DNA from: Phytoactinopolyspora halotolerans
GTDB taxonomy: Bacteria; Actinomycetota; Actinomycetes; Jiangellales; Jiangellaceae
Reading direction: 5' to 3'
Length of the DNA: 64,000 bases
NCBI RefSeq assembly: GCF_010550675.1
Contig: NZ_JAAGOA010000032.1
Location: 1-64,000, forward strand
Positions 52,740 to 61,241 of this stretch are shown one piece after another. The translations under genes and the position numbers were made by a program. The notes beneath the pieces are model-generated. The model made no database searches. It worked only from the letters and a program-made list of their open reading frames with translations, and had not been told where the DNA came from. Within the stretch, counting starts at the first letter, position 1. Every line of letters starts with the position of its first letter.

Positions 52740-53644
52740 CCACCGACGACGACGGTCACCGCGACGGCGCCGCAGACCAGCTAGGGACTCTGCGGGCCCG
52801 AGGTCCCTGGGCCAAGGCCTGGGACCGGTTCCGGCGGAACCGGCTGGCTCTGATCAGCCTGGTCTTCTGCGGGGTGCTCGTCGTCGTGGCCGCCGCGGCG
52901 CCGTGGATCGCGCCGTACCATTACTCGGCCACCGACTACGGCAGTCAACTGGTCGGGGTCGGCGCGGACGGTCACCTGCTCGGCACCGACCAACTCGGCC
53001 GTGACATCCTCAGCCGCACCATCTACGGCCTGCGCACGGCGTTGATCGTGGCGTTCGGCGCCGAGCTGCTGGCGCTGGTGTGCGCGCTGGCGGTCGGCCT
53101 CGCCGCGGGCTACCGCGGTGGCCGGATGGAGCAGGGGCTGATGGCGTTCACCGACGTGATGTACGCCTTTCCCAGTTATCTGTTCGCCATCGTCATGGTC
53201 GCTGTGCTCGGACGGAGCATCTTCGCGCTGATCGTCGCGATCGGCATCGCCGGATGGGTGACCCAGGCCCGGCTGGTCCGCGCCCAGGTACTGGCCATCA
53301 AACAACGGGAGTATGTCGAGGCGGCGCGCGCGATGGGCGCGTCCGGTCCGACCATCGCGGTGCGGTACATCCTGCCGAACGCGATCGGCCCGATGCTGGT
53401 GACCACCAGTTTCGCCATCCCGGCCGCGATCGCGGCGGAGGCGGGGCTCGGCCTGCTGGGCCTCGGGGTCCAGCCGCCCACTCCGTCGTGGGGAGGCATG
53501 ATCTCCGAGGGCACCCGCTACCTGCTCTCCGCACCGCATATGCTTCTCGCCCCGGCCGCCGTGTTCGCGCTGGCGTTGCTCGCGTTCACCTGGGTCGGTG
53601 ACGGAGTGCGCGACGCGTTCGACCCGCGTGGAGATCAACGATGA
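52694..53644 (+). CDS. ABC transporter permease, DppC type
   Basis: 316 residues. GTG start after AAGGGG, 46 bases inside the DppB-like gene. The N-terminal part is polar and acidic until WDRFRRNRLALISLVFCGVL. Family features: LLGTDQLGRDILSRTIYGLR, the cytoplasmic loop EAARAMGASGPTIAVRYIL, and AGLGLLGLGVQPPTPSWG. It pairs with the preceding permease to form the pore. No deviation from the family was noticed apart from the overlap. Confidence 0.92.
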   Translation: MGTIATAESLDPTGLTTDDDGHRDGAADQLGTLRARGPWAKAWDRFRRNRLALISLVFCGVLVVVAAAAPWIAPYHYSATDYGSQLVGVGADGHLLGTDQLGRDILSRTIYGLRTALIVAFGAELLALVCALAVGLAAGYRGGRMEQGLMAFTDVMYAFPSYLFAIVMVAVLGRSIFALIVAIGIAGWVTQARLVRAQVLAIKQREYVEAARAMGASGPTIAVRYILPNAIGPMLVTTSFAIPAAIAAEAGLGLLGLGVQPPTPSWGGMISEGTRYLLSAPHMLLAPAAVFALALLAFTWVGDGVRDAFDPRGDQR

Positions 53645-54660
53645 CGATGACCGAACCACGAGACGGCGCCACGGCACCGACGGCGACGGAACCGTTGCTG
53701 CACGTGGCCGACCTGCACACGGAGTTCCGGCGGGAACAGGGTGAGCCGCTGCGCGCCGTCGACGGCGTCAGCTTCGACATCGCACCCGGGCGCGCACTGG
53801 CGATCGTCGGCGAGAGCGGGAGCGGCAAGAGCGTGACGATGCGCACGGTGCTCCGGCTCCTCCCGCGCACCGCTCGCACCACCGCCGGCACCGCCCGGTT
53901 CCAGGGGCGAGACCTGCTGACGCTATCCGCGCGGGACATGCGCCGGGTGCGGGGACGGGACATCGGCATGGTGTTCCAGAACGCCATGGAGGCGATGAAC
54001 CCCACGCTCACCCTGGAACGCCAGCTCACCGAGCACCTGCTCTGGCACGGCATCTGCGGCAAGGCGGAAGCGAAGAAGCGCGCGGTGCAGGCGCTGGCCG
54101 ACGTCGGCATACCGGAGCCGGAACGCCGGATCCGCGTCTACCCGTTCCAGCTCTCCGGCGGGATGCGGCAGCGGGCGATGATCGCCATGGCCATGATCAC
54201 GCAACCGGCGCTGCTGATCGCGGACGAACCGACCACCGCCGTCGACGTCACCGTGCAGCGGCAGATCCTCGATCTGCTGGCGGGCCTGAAGGAACGCGGC
54301 ACCGGGATCATCATGATCACGCACGACCTGGGCGTCGCCCGCTATTTCTGCGACGACGCCGTCGTCATGTACGCGGGCCGGGTCGTGGAACGGGCGCCGA
54401 CGCGCGACCTGCTCGACACCCCGCGGCACCCGTACACCCGCGGGCTGCTCGGCTCCAGCGTCGAGGTCGGCGGCCGGGACCGGCCGCTCGCGCCGATCCC
54501 CGGCAGCCCTCCCGACCTGGCCCGGCGGCCGGTGGGATGCGCGTTCCATCCGCGGTGCGCCGAGGCTCAGCTACCGCGCTGCCGCGAGGATCAGGAGCTC
54601 ATCGAGATCAGCACGACGCGCGCAGCGGCATGCTGGCGGGCAGGAGACGACGATGACTGA
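53641..54660 (+). CDS. ABC transporter ATPase, DppD type
   Basis: 339 residues with Walker [12 protein letters not shown], signature LSGGMRQRAMIAMA, Walker [14 protein letters not shown] and the switch His in IIMITHDLGVA. The C-terminal extension ends CAFHPRCAEAQLPRC with three Cys residues, as in metal-cluster-bearing relatives. Starts by ATGA overlap with the permease and overlaps the next ATPase gene by eight bases. Drives import together with it. Confidence 0.94.
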   Translation: MTMTEPRDGATAPTATEPLLHVADLHTEFRREQGEPLRAVDGVSFDIAPGRALAIVGESGSGKSVTMRTVLRLLPRTARTTAGTARFQGRDLLTLSARDMRRVRGRDIGMVFQNAMEAMNPTLTLERQLTEHLLWHGICGKAEAKKRAVQALADVGIPEPERRIRVYPFQLSGGMRQRAMIAMAMITQPALLIADEPTTAVDVTVQRQILDLLAGLKERGTGIIMITHDLGVARYFCDDAVVMYAGRVVERAPTRDLLDTPRHPYTRGLLGSSVEVGGRDRPLAPIPGSPPDLARRPVGCAFHPRCAEAQLPRCREDQELIEISTTRAAACWRAGDDDD

Positions 54661-55465
54661 GACGACCCCGGCCGTGACCCCAGGTGAGGAGACGGTGGAC
54701 GCGATCGTCCGGGCGGAGAACGTCACGAAGGTCTTCTCCACTCGAGCAGGAGACGTGCGCGCGGTGGACGACGTGTCGCTCTGGGTGGCCCGAGGCGAGA
54801 CCGTCGGCGTCGTCGGTGAGAGCGGCAGCGGCAAATCCACGGTGGCCAGACTGCTGATGGGACTGCAACCGTGCACGTCCGGCCGGGTGGTCTTCGACGG
54901 GCGTGACCTGGCCTCCGTGCAGGGCCGCGAGTTGCGGGTACTGCGTCGGCGCATGCAGATGGTGTTCCAGAATCCGTTCGGGTCACTGCTGCCGCACTAC
55001 AGCGCGGCCGCGAACGTCATGGAACCCATGCGGCTACATGGCCGCGGAACCAAGGAGTCCCGGCGAGACCGCGCCGTCGAGTTGCTCGACCTGGTAGGGG
55101 TCAACCCGCGGTTCGCGGACCTGTATCCGACCCAGTTCTCCGGCGGCCAGCAGCAGCGCATCGCCATTGCGCGGGCGCTGGCCCTGGAACCGGAACTGCT
55201 GGTGTGCGACGAGCCGACGTCGTCGCTCGACGTATCGATCCAGGCGCAGATCCTGTCCCTCATCGGCGACCTGCAAGACCGGCTCGGCCTGTCCTGCCTG
55301 TTCATCTCGCACAACCTCGCCGTCGTGGAGCGGCTGGCCGACCGCGTCGCCGTGATGTCCGAGGGTCGGATCGTCGAGGAGGGACCGGCGGAGCAGCTGT
55401 TCGAGTCGCCGCAGCACCCGTACACGCAGCGGTTGCTCGGTGCCGTGCTACCGGTCACCAGCTGA
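54653..55465 (+). CDS. ABC transporter ATPase, DppF type, short form
   Basis: 270 residues. Walker [15 protein letters not shown], signature FSGGQQQRIAIARAL, Walker B LLVCDEPTSSLDV and the switch loop LFISHNLAVV. It stops at PYTQRLLGAVLPV, so it lacks the Cys-containing C-terminal extension present in the relative at 19475 (347 residues). Many DppF proteins are complete without it, and the core is intact. ATG overlaps the previous gene. Last importer gene before the regulator at 55583. Confidence 0.93.
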   Translation: MTETTPAVTPGEETVDAIVRAENVTKVFSTRAGDVRAVDDVSLWVARGETVGVVGESGSGKSTVARLLMGLQPCTSGRVVFDGRDLASVQGRELRVLRRRMQMVFQNPFGSLLPHYSAAANVMEPMRLHGRGTKESRRDRAVELLDLVGVNPRFADLYPTQFSGGQQQRIAIARALALEPELLVCDEPTSSLDVSIQAQILSLIGDLQDRLGLSCLFISHNLAVVERLADRVAVMSEGRIVEEGPAEQLFESPQHPYTQRLLGAVLPVTS

Positions 55466-55582
55466 GGCACCCGCGGTCATCACACGGTCCGCGGTCGGGC
55501 GGCCATCACACGGTCGGGCGGCGAGGTACGCTCGTCGTCGTCGGGAGGAGCGCTGAGCGCTGGGGTGGCTGGGGAGAGAGCG

Positions 55583-56911
55583 ATGCACGGATCGAACGGC
55601 GCCCGGGAAGAGGTGACCATCGGCGTCGTGGGGGCGGCGGAAGCCATCGAGCGGATCATGTCGGTGGCGCGTGACACCGGCTCGTCTTGGTGGCGGCTCG
55701 TCGCTGCCGCGTACACGGATGAGGCGGACGCGCATGCGCAGTTCGTCAAGATCGCGTCGCGGATCGATGTCTGCCTGTTCTCCGGCCCGTTGCCGTACGA
55801 CATGGTCACCGGCACCGGCGGCCTGTCGGTCCCGGCCGCCTACGTGCCGGTGGACGGCGCCGCGATACACGGCACGTTGCTGCGCGGGATCCTCGGCGGG
55901 GTCTTCGATCCGACGCGGATCAGCATCGACTCGGTCGCCAAGCGCGATGTGATGCGCACGTACGCGGAGATCGGCCTGAGCTCGCAGCACGTCCGGGTAC
56001 TCCCCTACTCGCGGCCCGGTTCGGCAGACGAGTTCCTCGGCTTTCACCAGACCCGCTACGAACTCGGTGAGACGACCGGTGCCGTGACCACGGTGCCCAC
56101 GGTGGCCGCCGCGCTCGCCAGCGCCGGGGTGCCGGTGTTGACCATGGCCCCGGCGGAGACCACGGTTCGACACGCTCTGCAGACGGCCGGCCTGATCGGG
56201 AGTCAGGCGAAGCTGGAGGGGGCGCGCATCGTCACCGTGATCGTGCGGGTGCCGACGTCGATGCTTCCGCCGCACCCCGGCCCCAGCAGCTACTCCTACC
56301 AGGAGTCCAAGCTGTCCCTCTACCGCGAGCTGCTGCGCGAGGCGCGGCCCATGGACGCGGCTGTGCTCGCCCGGGATGAGCGCAGTTACCTGGTGGTGAC
56401 GACCATGGGATCGTTGCGGATCGGCACCGACGACCTGACCGTGGCCCCGTTCGTGCAGCGCATCTCGAGCGAGCTCGGCATCGACGTCGAGGTGGGCATC
56501 GGGCTCGGCCACTCCACCCGGGAAGCGGAGCTGAACGCGCAGACCGCCGTGGACAAGGCGGCGGCCGCCGGCGATCACACCGCGTTCCTGCTCGGCCCGG
56601 CCGGCGCGGTCCTGCAGCTTCCGGTCGAGCGGCGGCCCGAGCCGCACGTCGTCCATCCGGGCGGCGGGGCGTCGTCGAAGGCCGCCGAGACGCTCGCCCG
56701 GCTCGCCGGCGGGCTGGAGACGGAAGAGAACCATGTGGTCGACGCGGAGAAGGTCGCGGAGATCCTCGACGTGCGGCTGCAGACCGCACGCCGTGCGCTG
56801 CGGATGCTGGTGGACGAGGGACTGGCCTGGCCGATGCCGCCGGCGCGCGCTCGCAAGGTCGGCCGCCCTCCCCAGCTGTTTCAACTGCTGTTCGAGAAGC
56901 TCCACACCTGA
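55583..56911 (+). CDS. Predicted transcriptional regulator with cyclase-like middle domain and C-terminal winged helix
   Basis: 442 residues from ATG 55583, six bases after GGAGAG. The N-terminal half (about 1-240) resembles a sensor domain with alternating strands and helices and no known motif. The middle (about 250-365: MDAAVLARDERSYLVVTTMG, then GIDVEVGIGLGHSTREAELN) looks like the degenerate GGDEF/nucleotide-cyclase-type domain seen in PucR/CdaR regulators. The C-terminal 70 residues (VVDAEKVAEILDVRLQTARRALRMLVDEGL) form a winged helix-turn-helix, unlike the PucR type. It follows the importer by 117 bases, so it is the likely controller. The family assignment is inferred from pattern only. 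Confidence 0.65.
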   Translation: MHGSNGAREEVTIGVVGAAEAIERIMSVARDTGSSWWRLVAAAYTDEADAHAQFVKIASRIDVCLFSGPLPYDMVTGTGGLSVPAAYVPVDGAAIHGTLLRGILGGVFDPTRISIDSVAKRDVMRTYAEIGLSSQHVRVLPYSRPGSADEFLGFHQTRYELGETTGAVTTVPTVAAALASAGVPVLTMAPAETTVRHALQTAGLIGSQAKLEGARIVTVIVRVPTSMLPPHPGPSSYSYQESKLSLYRELLREARPMDAAVLARDERSYLVVTTMGSLRIGTDDLTVAPFVQRISSELGIDVEVGIGLGHSTREAELNAQTAVDKAAAAGDHTAFLLGPAGAVLQLPVERRPEPHVVHPGGGASSKAAETLARLAGGLETEENHVVDAEKVAEILDVRLQTARRALRMLVDEGLAWPMPPARARKVGRPPQLFQLLFEKLHT

Positions 56912-56924
56912 CCCCGCCCCCGTC

Positions 56925-57016
56925 CTAAATGATCATGTGAAGTGGGTTTTCGCCAGCACTACCATGCCTGCAGACCTGGTACGGCACGAGAAAACCCACT
57001 TCACATGATCATTTAG
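56925..57016. repeat. 92-bp palindromic element, copy C
   Basis: Starts 13 bases after the regulator stop and ends 21 bases before the end of the opposite propeller gene, so it sits between convergent genes. CTGCAG centre at 56970/56971. Outer arms match the family and pair with GTGAAGTGGGTTTTC. Inner arms are type 2 on the left and type 1 on the right, the same orientation as copy B. Can fold into a long hairpin usable as a two-way terminator. Confidence 0.92.
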
Positions 57017-57037
57017 GCGGTGCGAGTGGGCCGTCCG

Positions 57038-59563
57038 TCAGCGCGGGCGGCGGTGCGCCCAGTGCTGTGGGTGCAGGTCGAACCGCGCCAGCCGGCGGTC
57101 GCTCACGCCCCACGCGTGCCAGTCGTCGTCGAACTCCAGCTGCGGCACGGTGTACCAGCTGGTGGGGATGGGGCCGAGGATCAGCTCGTCGTCGTCGGCG
57201 CCAGGGCCGATACGGGAGATGTCGTCGGAGAAGTTCGTCGCCGCGAAGACCTGACCGCGGTGGGTGACGATCTCGCCGTAACCGCTGAGCGTGCCCTGAT
57301 GCAGGATCTCCTGGGACTCCAGATCCATCGCGAACCAGGTGCCGCTGGTGCGCTTGTACACCCCGTACAGGATGCCGTCATGCACCTCCACATGCTGCAG
57401 GCTGGGGCAATCGGGCAACGGTTCGATCCGCCACAGCACCGTCCTGGAGTCGAGGTCGAACGCGGCGAGCTGTGCCGTGGTCCAGATCGGCGTCGAGTCG
57501 TAGCCGCCTCGAGCGTCGCCGGCGACGTACGCGATCCCATCCGCGACGCAGACCGACAGGTAACTCTGCCCAGGGATGATGTCGGTATAGACGGTCATCT
57601 CACCGGACTCGGGTTCGAGAATGGTGAGTCCGCCGTCGAGCATCCCATAGCGGGCAGCGGTGGCGATGAGCACCTCGCCGCCGGTCTCGTCGTACACCAT
57701 TTCCCACGGGCGCTGCTGGTTGTGGCCGATCAACCCGAACGAGCGGGCCCGTCCGTCGGCGGGATCGATCTCCACCACCTCACTGCTGGGATACATGGCG
57801 GCCAGCAGCTTGCCGTTCAGCGGCAGCAACGCCTTTGGTTCGCCGGCGACGCGGATCCGGCGGGAGCTGCCCTCGGCCGGATGGTGCACGGTGATGCCGA
57901 AGTGGCCGCCGACGTAGACGGCCGCGCGCCCGGCGTCGTAGGCGATGGACTGGACCAGGTCCGGGCCGGAGACGTCCGTCTCGGTGAGGTCGAACACGTC
58001 CGCTTCCCCGGTGTCGGGATGGTAATACCACACGACCCCGCTTCCACCACCGCCGATCAGCACGCCGTCGTCGCGCATGACGACGCCGCGCGTCTCGTCG
58101 CCGGCGTTCGCGATGCCGACCGGCTCCAGGGCGTCGCCGACGCGGCGGTAGATCTGACCGGTACGTCGCGCGACGGCGTACAGCACACCGTCGTCAGTCA
58201 CAGTGAGCGCGTCCATCCCGGACGGAGCGTTCGGTGCCGCCAGGAACACCGGATCGGAACCGTCCGATGCCATGTCGACGAGCTGGTCACCGATGGCGGC
58301 GACCACGCGGCCGGCGGTGGCCACGATGGCCGAGACGGCGTTGTCCCGGTCGATCTCGGTCGGTGCGATGTCGGTCATCGTGCCGGACACCCGGTCGATC
58401 GCGATCACGTGGCAGCGCGGCGTCGTACCGACGTAGACGAACCGCTCGTCGGCGGCGATCACCCTGGCGTACTGCACGTCGCCGGAAGCCCGGCCCAGGT
58501 TGCGCAGCGTCTCGGTGCCCGGGTCGTACTCCCAGACCTCACACCGCGGATAGGTGCCGGCGTAGACGACGCCGTCGGGTGCGGTCGTCAGGCACCACAC
58601 GAACCCTCCCGCCGGCCCGATGGTGCCGAGCAACTCTACGTCGCCGGACTCGGGATGGTAGCGGTACAGGTCAGGCGTCGGATACGTACCCGCGTAGACG
58701 TAGCCGCCGGAGATGGTGGTGGCCCACGCGCCCTCGCCACGATCGAGCCGCACGATCCGCTCCACCCGTCGCTCGGCCAGGTTCAGAGTGACCAGCTTGG
58801 GCGGCGTCTGGCCGCGGGTGACGACGTATCCGGTGTCGCCGTTCACCGCCATGCCGACGATCGCAGCCGTGGGCGAAGCGATCCCGAACGTCTCCACCCG
58901 GCTTTCGTCCAGCACCGTAGGCGCGAGCCGGGCGTCGTCGGCGTAGCTGGTGCCGGTGTTGGCGGCGCTGAGATAGATCAGCACCGTCGCGTGAGTGGCG
59001 TCGTCCGGCGCGTGGCCGTTGACCCGCAACTCCTGCCAGCTGTCCAGGGTGGGGTTGGTTCGGAACTGCGCGGATATCCGAGTGCCGGCGGCGTTCCAGA
59101 ACTCCAGGTAGAGATCCGACTGCCCGCTCGTGTTGTACGTGAACACCGTGGCCTGGTACGACGTCCCGGCGGTCACCGGAACGCGGTCGCTGCGCAGCCC
59201 GATGCCGAGGCTGCCGCTGGGGTCGTCGAGGCGCACGCTGCGTGCCCCGCTGCGGGTGACGTCGGTGGCGCTGTGCACATGTTCAGCGGATCGGGCGTTG
59301 AATGGCTCCCAGGCCGTGGGAAGGCCGGCGTCGACACGCTCGAACCCCGGGTTGGCCAGCAGGTTCTTGTCGTCCGCGCGAGGTTTTCCGGTCTCCGCCG
59401 ACGTGTGCGTCGTCGCCCATGGGCTCGCCAGCGTGGCGATGCCGAGGCCGGTGGCGACTGAGGCTTGCAGGAATCGGCGACGGCTGCTGCCGGGCTGGGA
59501 CGTGCCGTGCGGTGCGGTATCGGGGTCGGGGTCGGCGTCGGGGTGCTGGACGGAATCGGCCAT
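57038..59563 (-). CDS. Tat-exported beta-propeller protein with N-terminal carbohydrate-binding-like domain
   Basis: 841 residues. The Tat motif SSRRRFLQASVATG is at residues 26-39. Residues 65-200 form a CBM4/9-type beta-sandwich (NLLANPGFERVDAGLPTAWE, then TAGTSYQATVFTYN and WQELRVNGHAPDDATHATVL). The remainder is propeller blades with the repeated phrase VYAGTYPTPDLYRYHPESGD, VYAGTYPRCEVWEYDPGTET and VYVGTTPRCHVIAIDRVSG. It is a paralogue of 36673-39024 but lacks the C-terminal helical hairpin. No catalytic residues recognised. A role in glycan binding or cleavage outside the cell is inferred. Confidence 0.83.
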   Translation of the reverse strand: MADSVQHPDADPDPDTAPHGTSQPGSSRRRFLQASVATGLGIATLASPWATTHTSAETGKPRADDKNLLANPGFERVDAGLPTAWEPFNARSAEHVHSATDVTRSGARSVRLDDPSGSLGIGLRSDRVPVTAGTSYQATVFTYNTSGQSDLYLEFWNAAGTRISAQFRTNPTLDSWQELRVNGHAPDDATHATVLIYLSAANTGTSYADDARLAPTVLDESRVETFGIASPTAAIVGMAVNGDTGYVVTRGQTPPKLVTLNLAERRVERIVRLDRGEGAWATTISGGYVYAGTYPTPDLYRYHPESGDVELLGTIGPAGGFVWCLTTAPDGVVYAGTYPRCEVWEYDPGTETLRNLGRASGDVQYARVIAADERFVYVGTTPRCHVIAIDRVSGTMTDIAPTEIDRDNAVSAIVATAGRVVAAIGDQLVDMASDGSDPVFLAAPNAPSGMDALTVTDDGVLYAVARRTGQIYRRVGDALEPVGIANAGDETRGVVMRDDGVLIGGGGSGVVWYYHPDTGEADVFDLTETDVSGPDLVQSIAYDAGRAAVYVGGHFGITVHHPAEGSSRRIRVAGEPKALLPLNGKLLAAMYPSSEVVEIDPADGRARSFGLIGHNQQRPWEMVYDETGGEVLIATAARYGMLDGGLTILEPESGEMTVYTDIIPGQSYLSVCVADGIAYVAGDARGGYDSTPIWTTAQLAAFDLDSRTVLWRIEPLPDCPSLQHVEVHDGILYGVYKRTSGTWFAMDLESQEILHQGTLSGYGEIVTHRGQVFAATNFSDDISRIGPGADDDELILGPIPTSWYTVPQLEFDDDWHAWGVSDRRLARFDLHPQHWAHRRPR

Positions 59564-59735
59564 CGTCGGACTCCTTCGCCCTGGTCAGGATCCGCATGCT
59601 GCCCGGCACACGGACGCGTAGCGAATGAAAGTGATTGGAAGGCTAATGAACCGATCACCTTCAGTCAACGACTCTTCCACGATTCGGTCACCCCATATGC
59701 CATCTCCAGCCCGACCGTAATCCCCCACCGGACTT

Positions 59736-59827
59736 CTAAATGATCACGTGAAGTGGGTTTTCTCGTGCCGTGACAGGGCTGCAGACCTGGTAGGGCGCGA
59801 GAAAACCCACTTCACATGATCATTTAG
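59736..59827. repeat. 92-bp palindromic element, copy D
   Basis: CTGCAG centre at 59781/59782. The left outer arm has CACGTG for CATGTG; otherwise it matches the others. Type 1 inner arm on the left, a type 2-like arm on the right, the same orientation as copy A. Its last eight bases overlap the end of the minus-strand ceramidase-like gene, whose stop TGA (59820-59822) is supplied by the element. Confidence 0.92.
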
Positions 59828-61148
59828 GGCGAGGCGAGCCGAGGTGAGGCTGGGCGAGGCGAGTTGTGGCGGAGTGGAGGGCGTCGCGCAGTAGTTGCTC
59901 GGCCTTCGGCGCAAGAGGGCCCGGCATGCCGAAGTAGTACGGCGCCTCTGCCGGTTCGTACCCGCCCTCGGCCAGCTGCTGGGCGGTCACCAGATACCCG
60001 GTCATCCCGTTGGTGTATCCCAGCGGCAGGACCGCCCCGCCCGAGTCCGCCTTCACCTGCAACCCGTACGCGCTGACCGGTTCCGCGGACATGCCCAGCA
60101 AGGTCAGGCCGGAAGCTATCCGCAGCCGCGAGAACACCACCGGAACCGTGGACGTGAGCCGGTCTGGGTCGGCCAGCAGCAGCCGCGCCCACTGACCCAG
60201 CAGTCCGGGTTCGTCCGCCCGTTCACGCAGCTGAATCGGGCTAGGCGGACCGTCGACGGGCAGCTCGACCGTCCAGCTTCCGCCGGCGACGGACACCGCG
60301 TCCAACGCCACGCACTCCCCCGCCAACGCGGCGTCCACCCGGTCCGCGAGCCGCTCGCCGAGGCTGCGGACCGCCGCCTGGTCGCCGTCACGGAAGCGGC
60401 CCTCGTCGTCGTAGGCGTCGGGATTGACGTCTCCGCAGCACCCCTGCGCGTAGAGGGCGACCGCGCCCGCATGCCGACGCTCCAGCTCGTCCATCGCCGC
60501 GCCACAGAAGTCCGAGCTCACCGCGTTGGCATGATGGACGACCGGGTGGCAGGCGTAGTGCACGAGCAGTGCGACGGTCTCCTTACCGCGCCGGAACCGC
60601 ACCACGGTGGCGTCATCGTCCACCGCGACGCGCGGCACCTCACCGCGGGTCCGCGCCCACCGGCGGTCGACCCCCAGGCCGGCCGGCGCGGACGCACGCT
60701 CGACGGTCACCGCCGTCGACGCCGCCAGGGCGCGCCCCACGCTGTCGACGGCCGTGCTGCACAGCCGGTCGATGTAGGACTGATCGGCCTCGCCGAGCAG
60801 CGGGACGAACCGGTGCGACGTCTGCGGACCCGAATGGGTGTGCGTGGCGTGCAGGAGGATCGCATCCGTCGGGATGCCGTAACGGGCTGAGATCTCGCTG
60901 CGCAGCCGATCCGCGGTGTCGCTGCCCCACCACAGCAGGTCGGCCCCGATCAGCACAGCGCGTCCGGACGCATCGTGTCCGGGCCCATCGCGTCGATCGC
61001 CGGTGGCGAACGTCAGCGTGCGCAGCCGGAGCGGCGCGCTCACCTGGGTCGCCGGGCCGAGCTCGGCACGTGCGGCGAATCCGGCAAGGGCGATCGGAAC
61101 CCGCGGCGTGATGTCGACCCGATCGGCACCCACGCGCAGATCTGACAT
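59820..61148 (-). CDS. Neutral/alkaline ceramidase-like N-terminal domain hydrolase
   Basis: 442 residues. Starts RVGADRVDITPRVPIALAGF, typical of the family N-terminus. Metal-site residues are likely in LLHATHTHSGPQTSH and later LLVHYACHPVVHHANAVSSD, and the segment ALYAQGCCGDVNPDAYDD is a family marker. It has no signal peptide, so a cytoplasmic amidase or esterase role on an N-acyl compound is more likely than ceramide breakdown; relatives of this kind occur in sugar-use loci. The C-terminal residues (HLGSPRPK) end within palindromic element copy D, which supplies the stop. Confidence 0.85.
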   Translation of the reverse strand: MSDLRVGADRVDITPRVPIALAGFAARAELGPATQVSAPLRLRTLTFATGDRRDGPGHDASGRAVLIGADLLWWGSDTADRLRSEISARYGIPTDAILLHATHTHSGPQTSHRFVPLLGEADQSYIDRLCSTAVDSVGRALAASTAVTVERASAPAGLGVDRRWARTRGEVPRVAVDDDATVVRFRRGKETVALLVHYACHPVVHHANAVSSDFCGAAMDELERRHAGAVALYAQGCCGDVNPDAYDDEGRFRDGDQAAVRSLGERLADRVDAALAGECVALDAVSVAGGSWTVELPVDGPPSPIQLRERADEPGLLGQWARLLLADPDRLTSTVPVVFSRLRIASGLTLLGMSAEPVSAYGLQVKADSGGAVLPLGYTNGMTGYLVTAQQLAEGGYEPAEAPYYFGMPGPLAPKAEQLLRDALHSATTRLAQPHLGSPRPK

Positions 61149-61241
61149 GCAGGCTCCTCACGGATCCGCCCCCGAGACGATGTGCTGCCGACACTATGCC
61201 GCGCCACCTCGGTTGGCAATCAGGCCCTACGATGACCCGCT

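Noticed and set aside
57020-59461. 813-codon open frame opposite the propeller gene
   Set aside because: Same shadow pattern; no leader, no domain, whereas the minus strand shows a Tat signal and propeller repeats.
20599-59827. CRISPR-like interpretation of the four 92-bp repeats
   Set aside because: Copies are tens of kilobases apart, not clustered, with no spacers and no cas genes.
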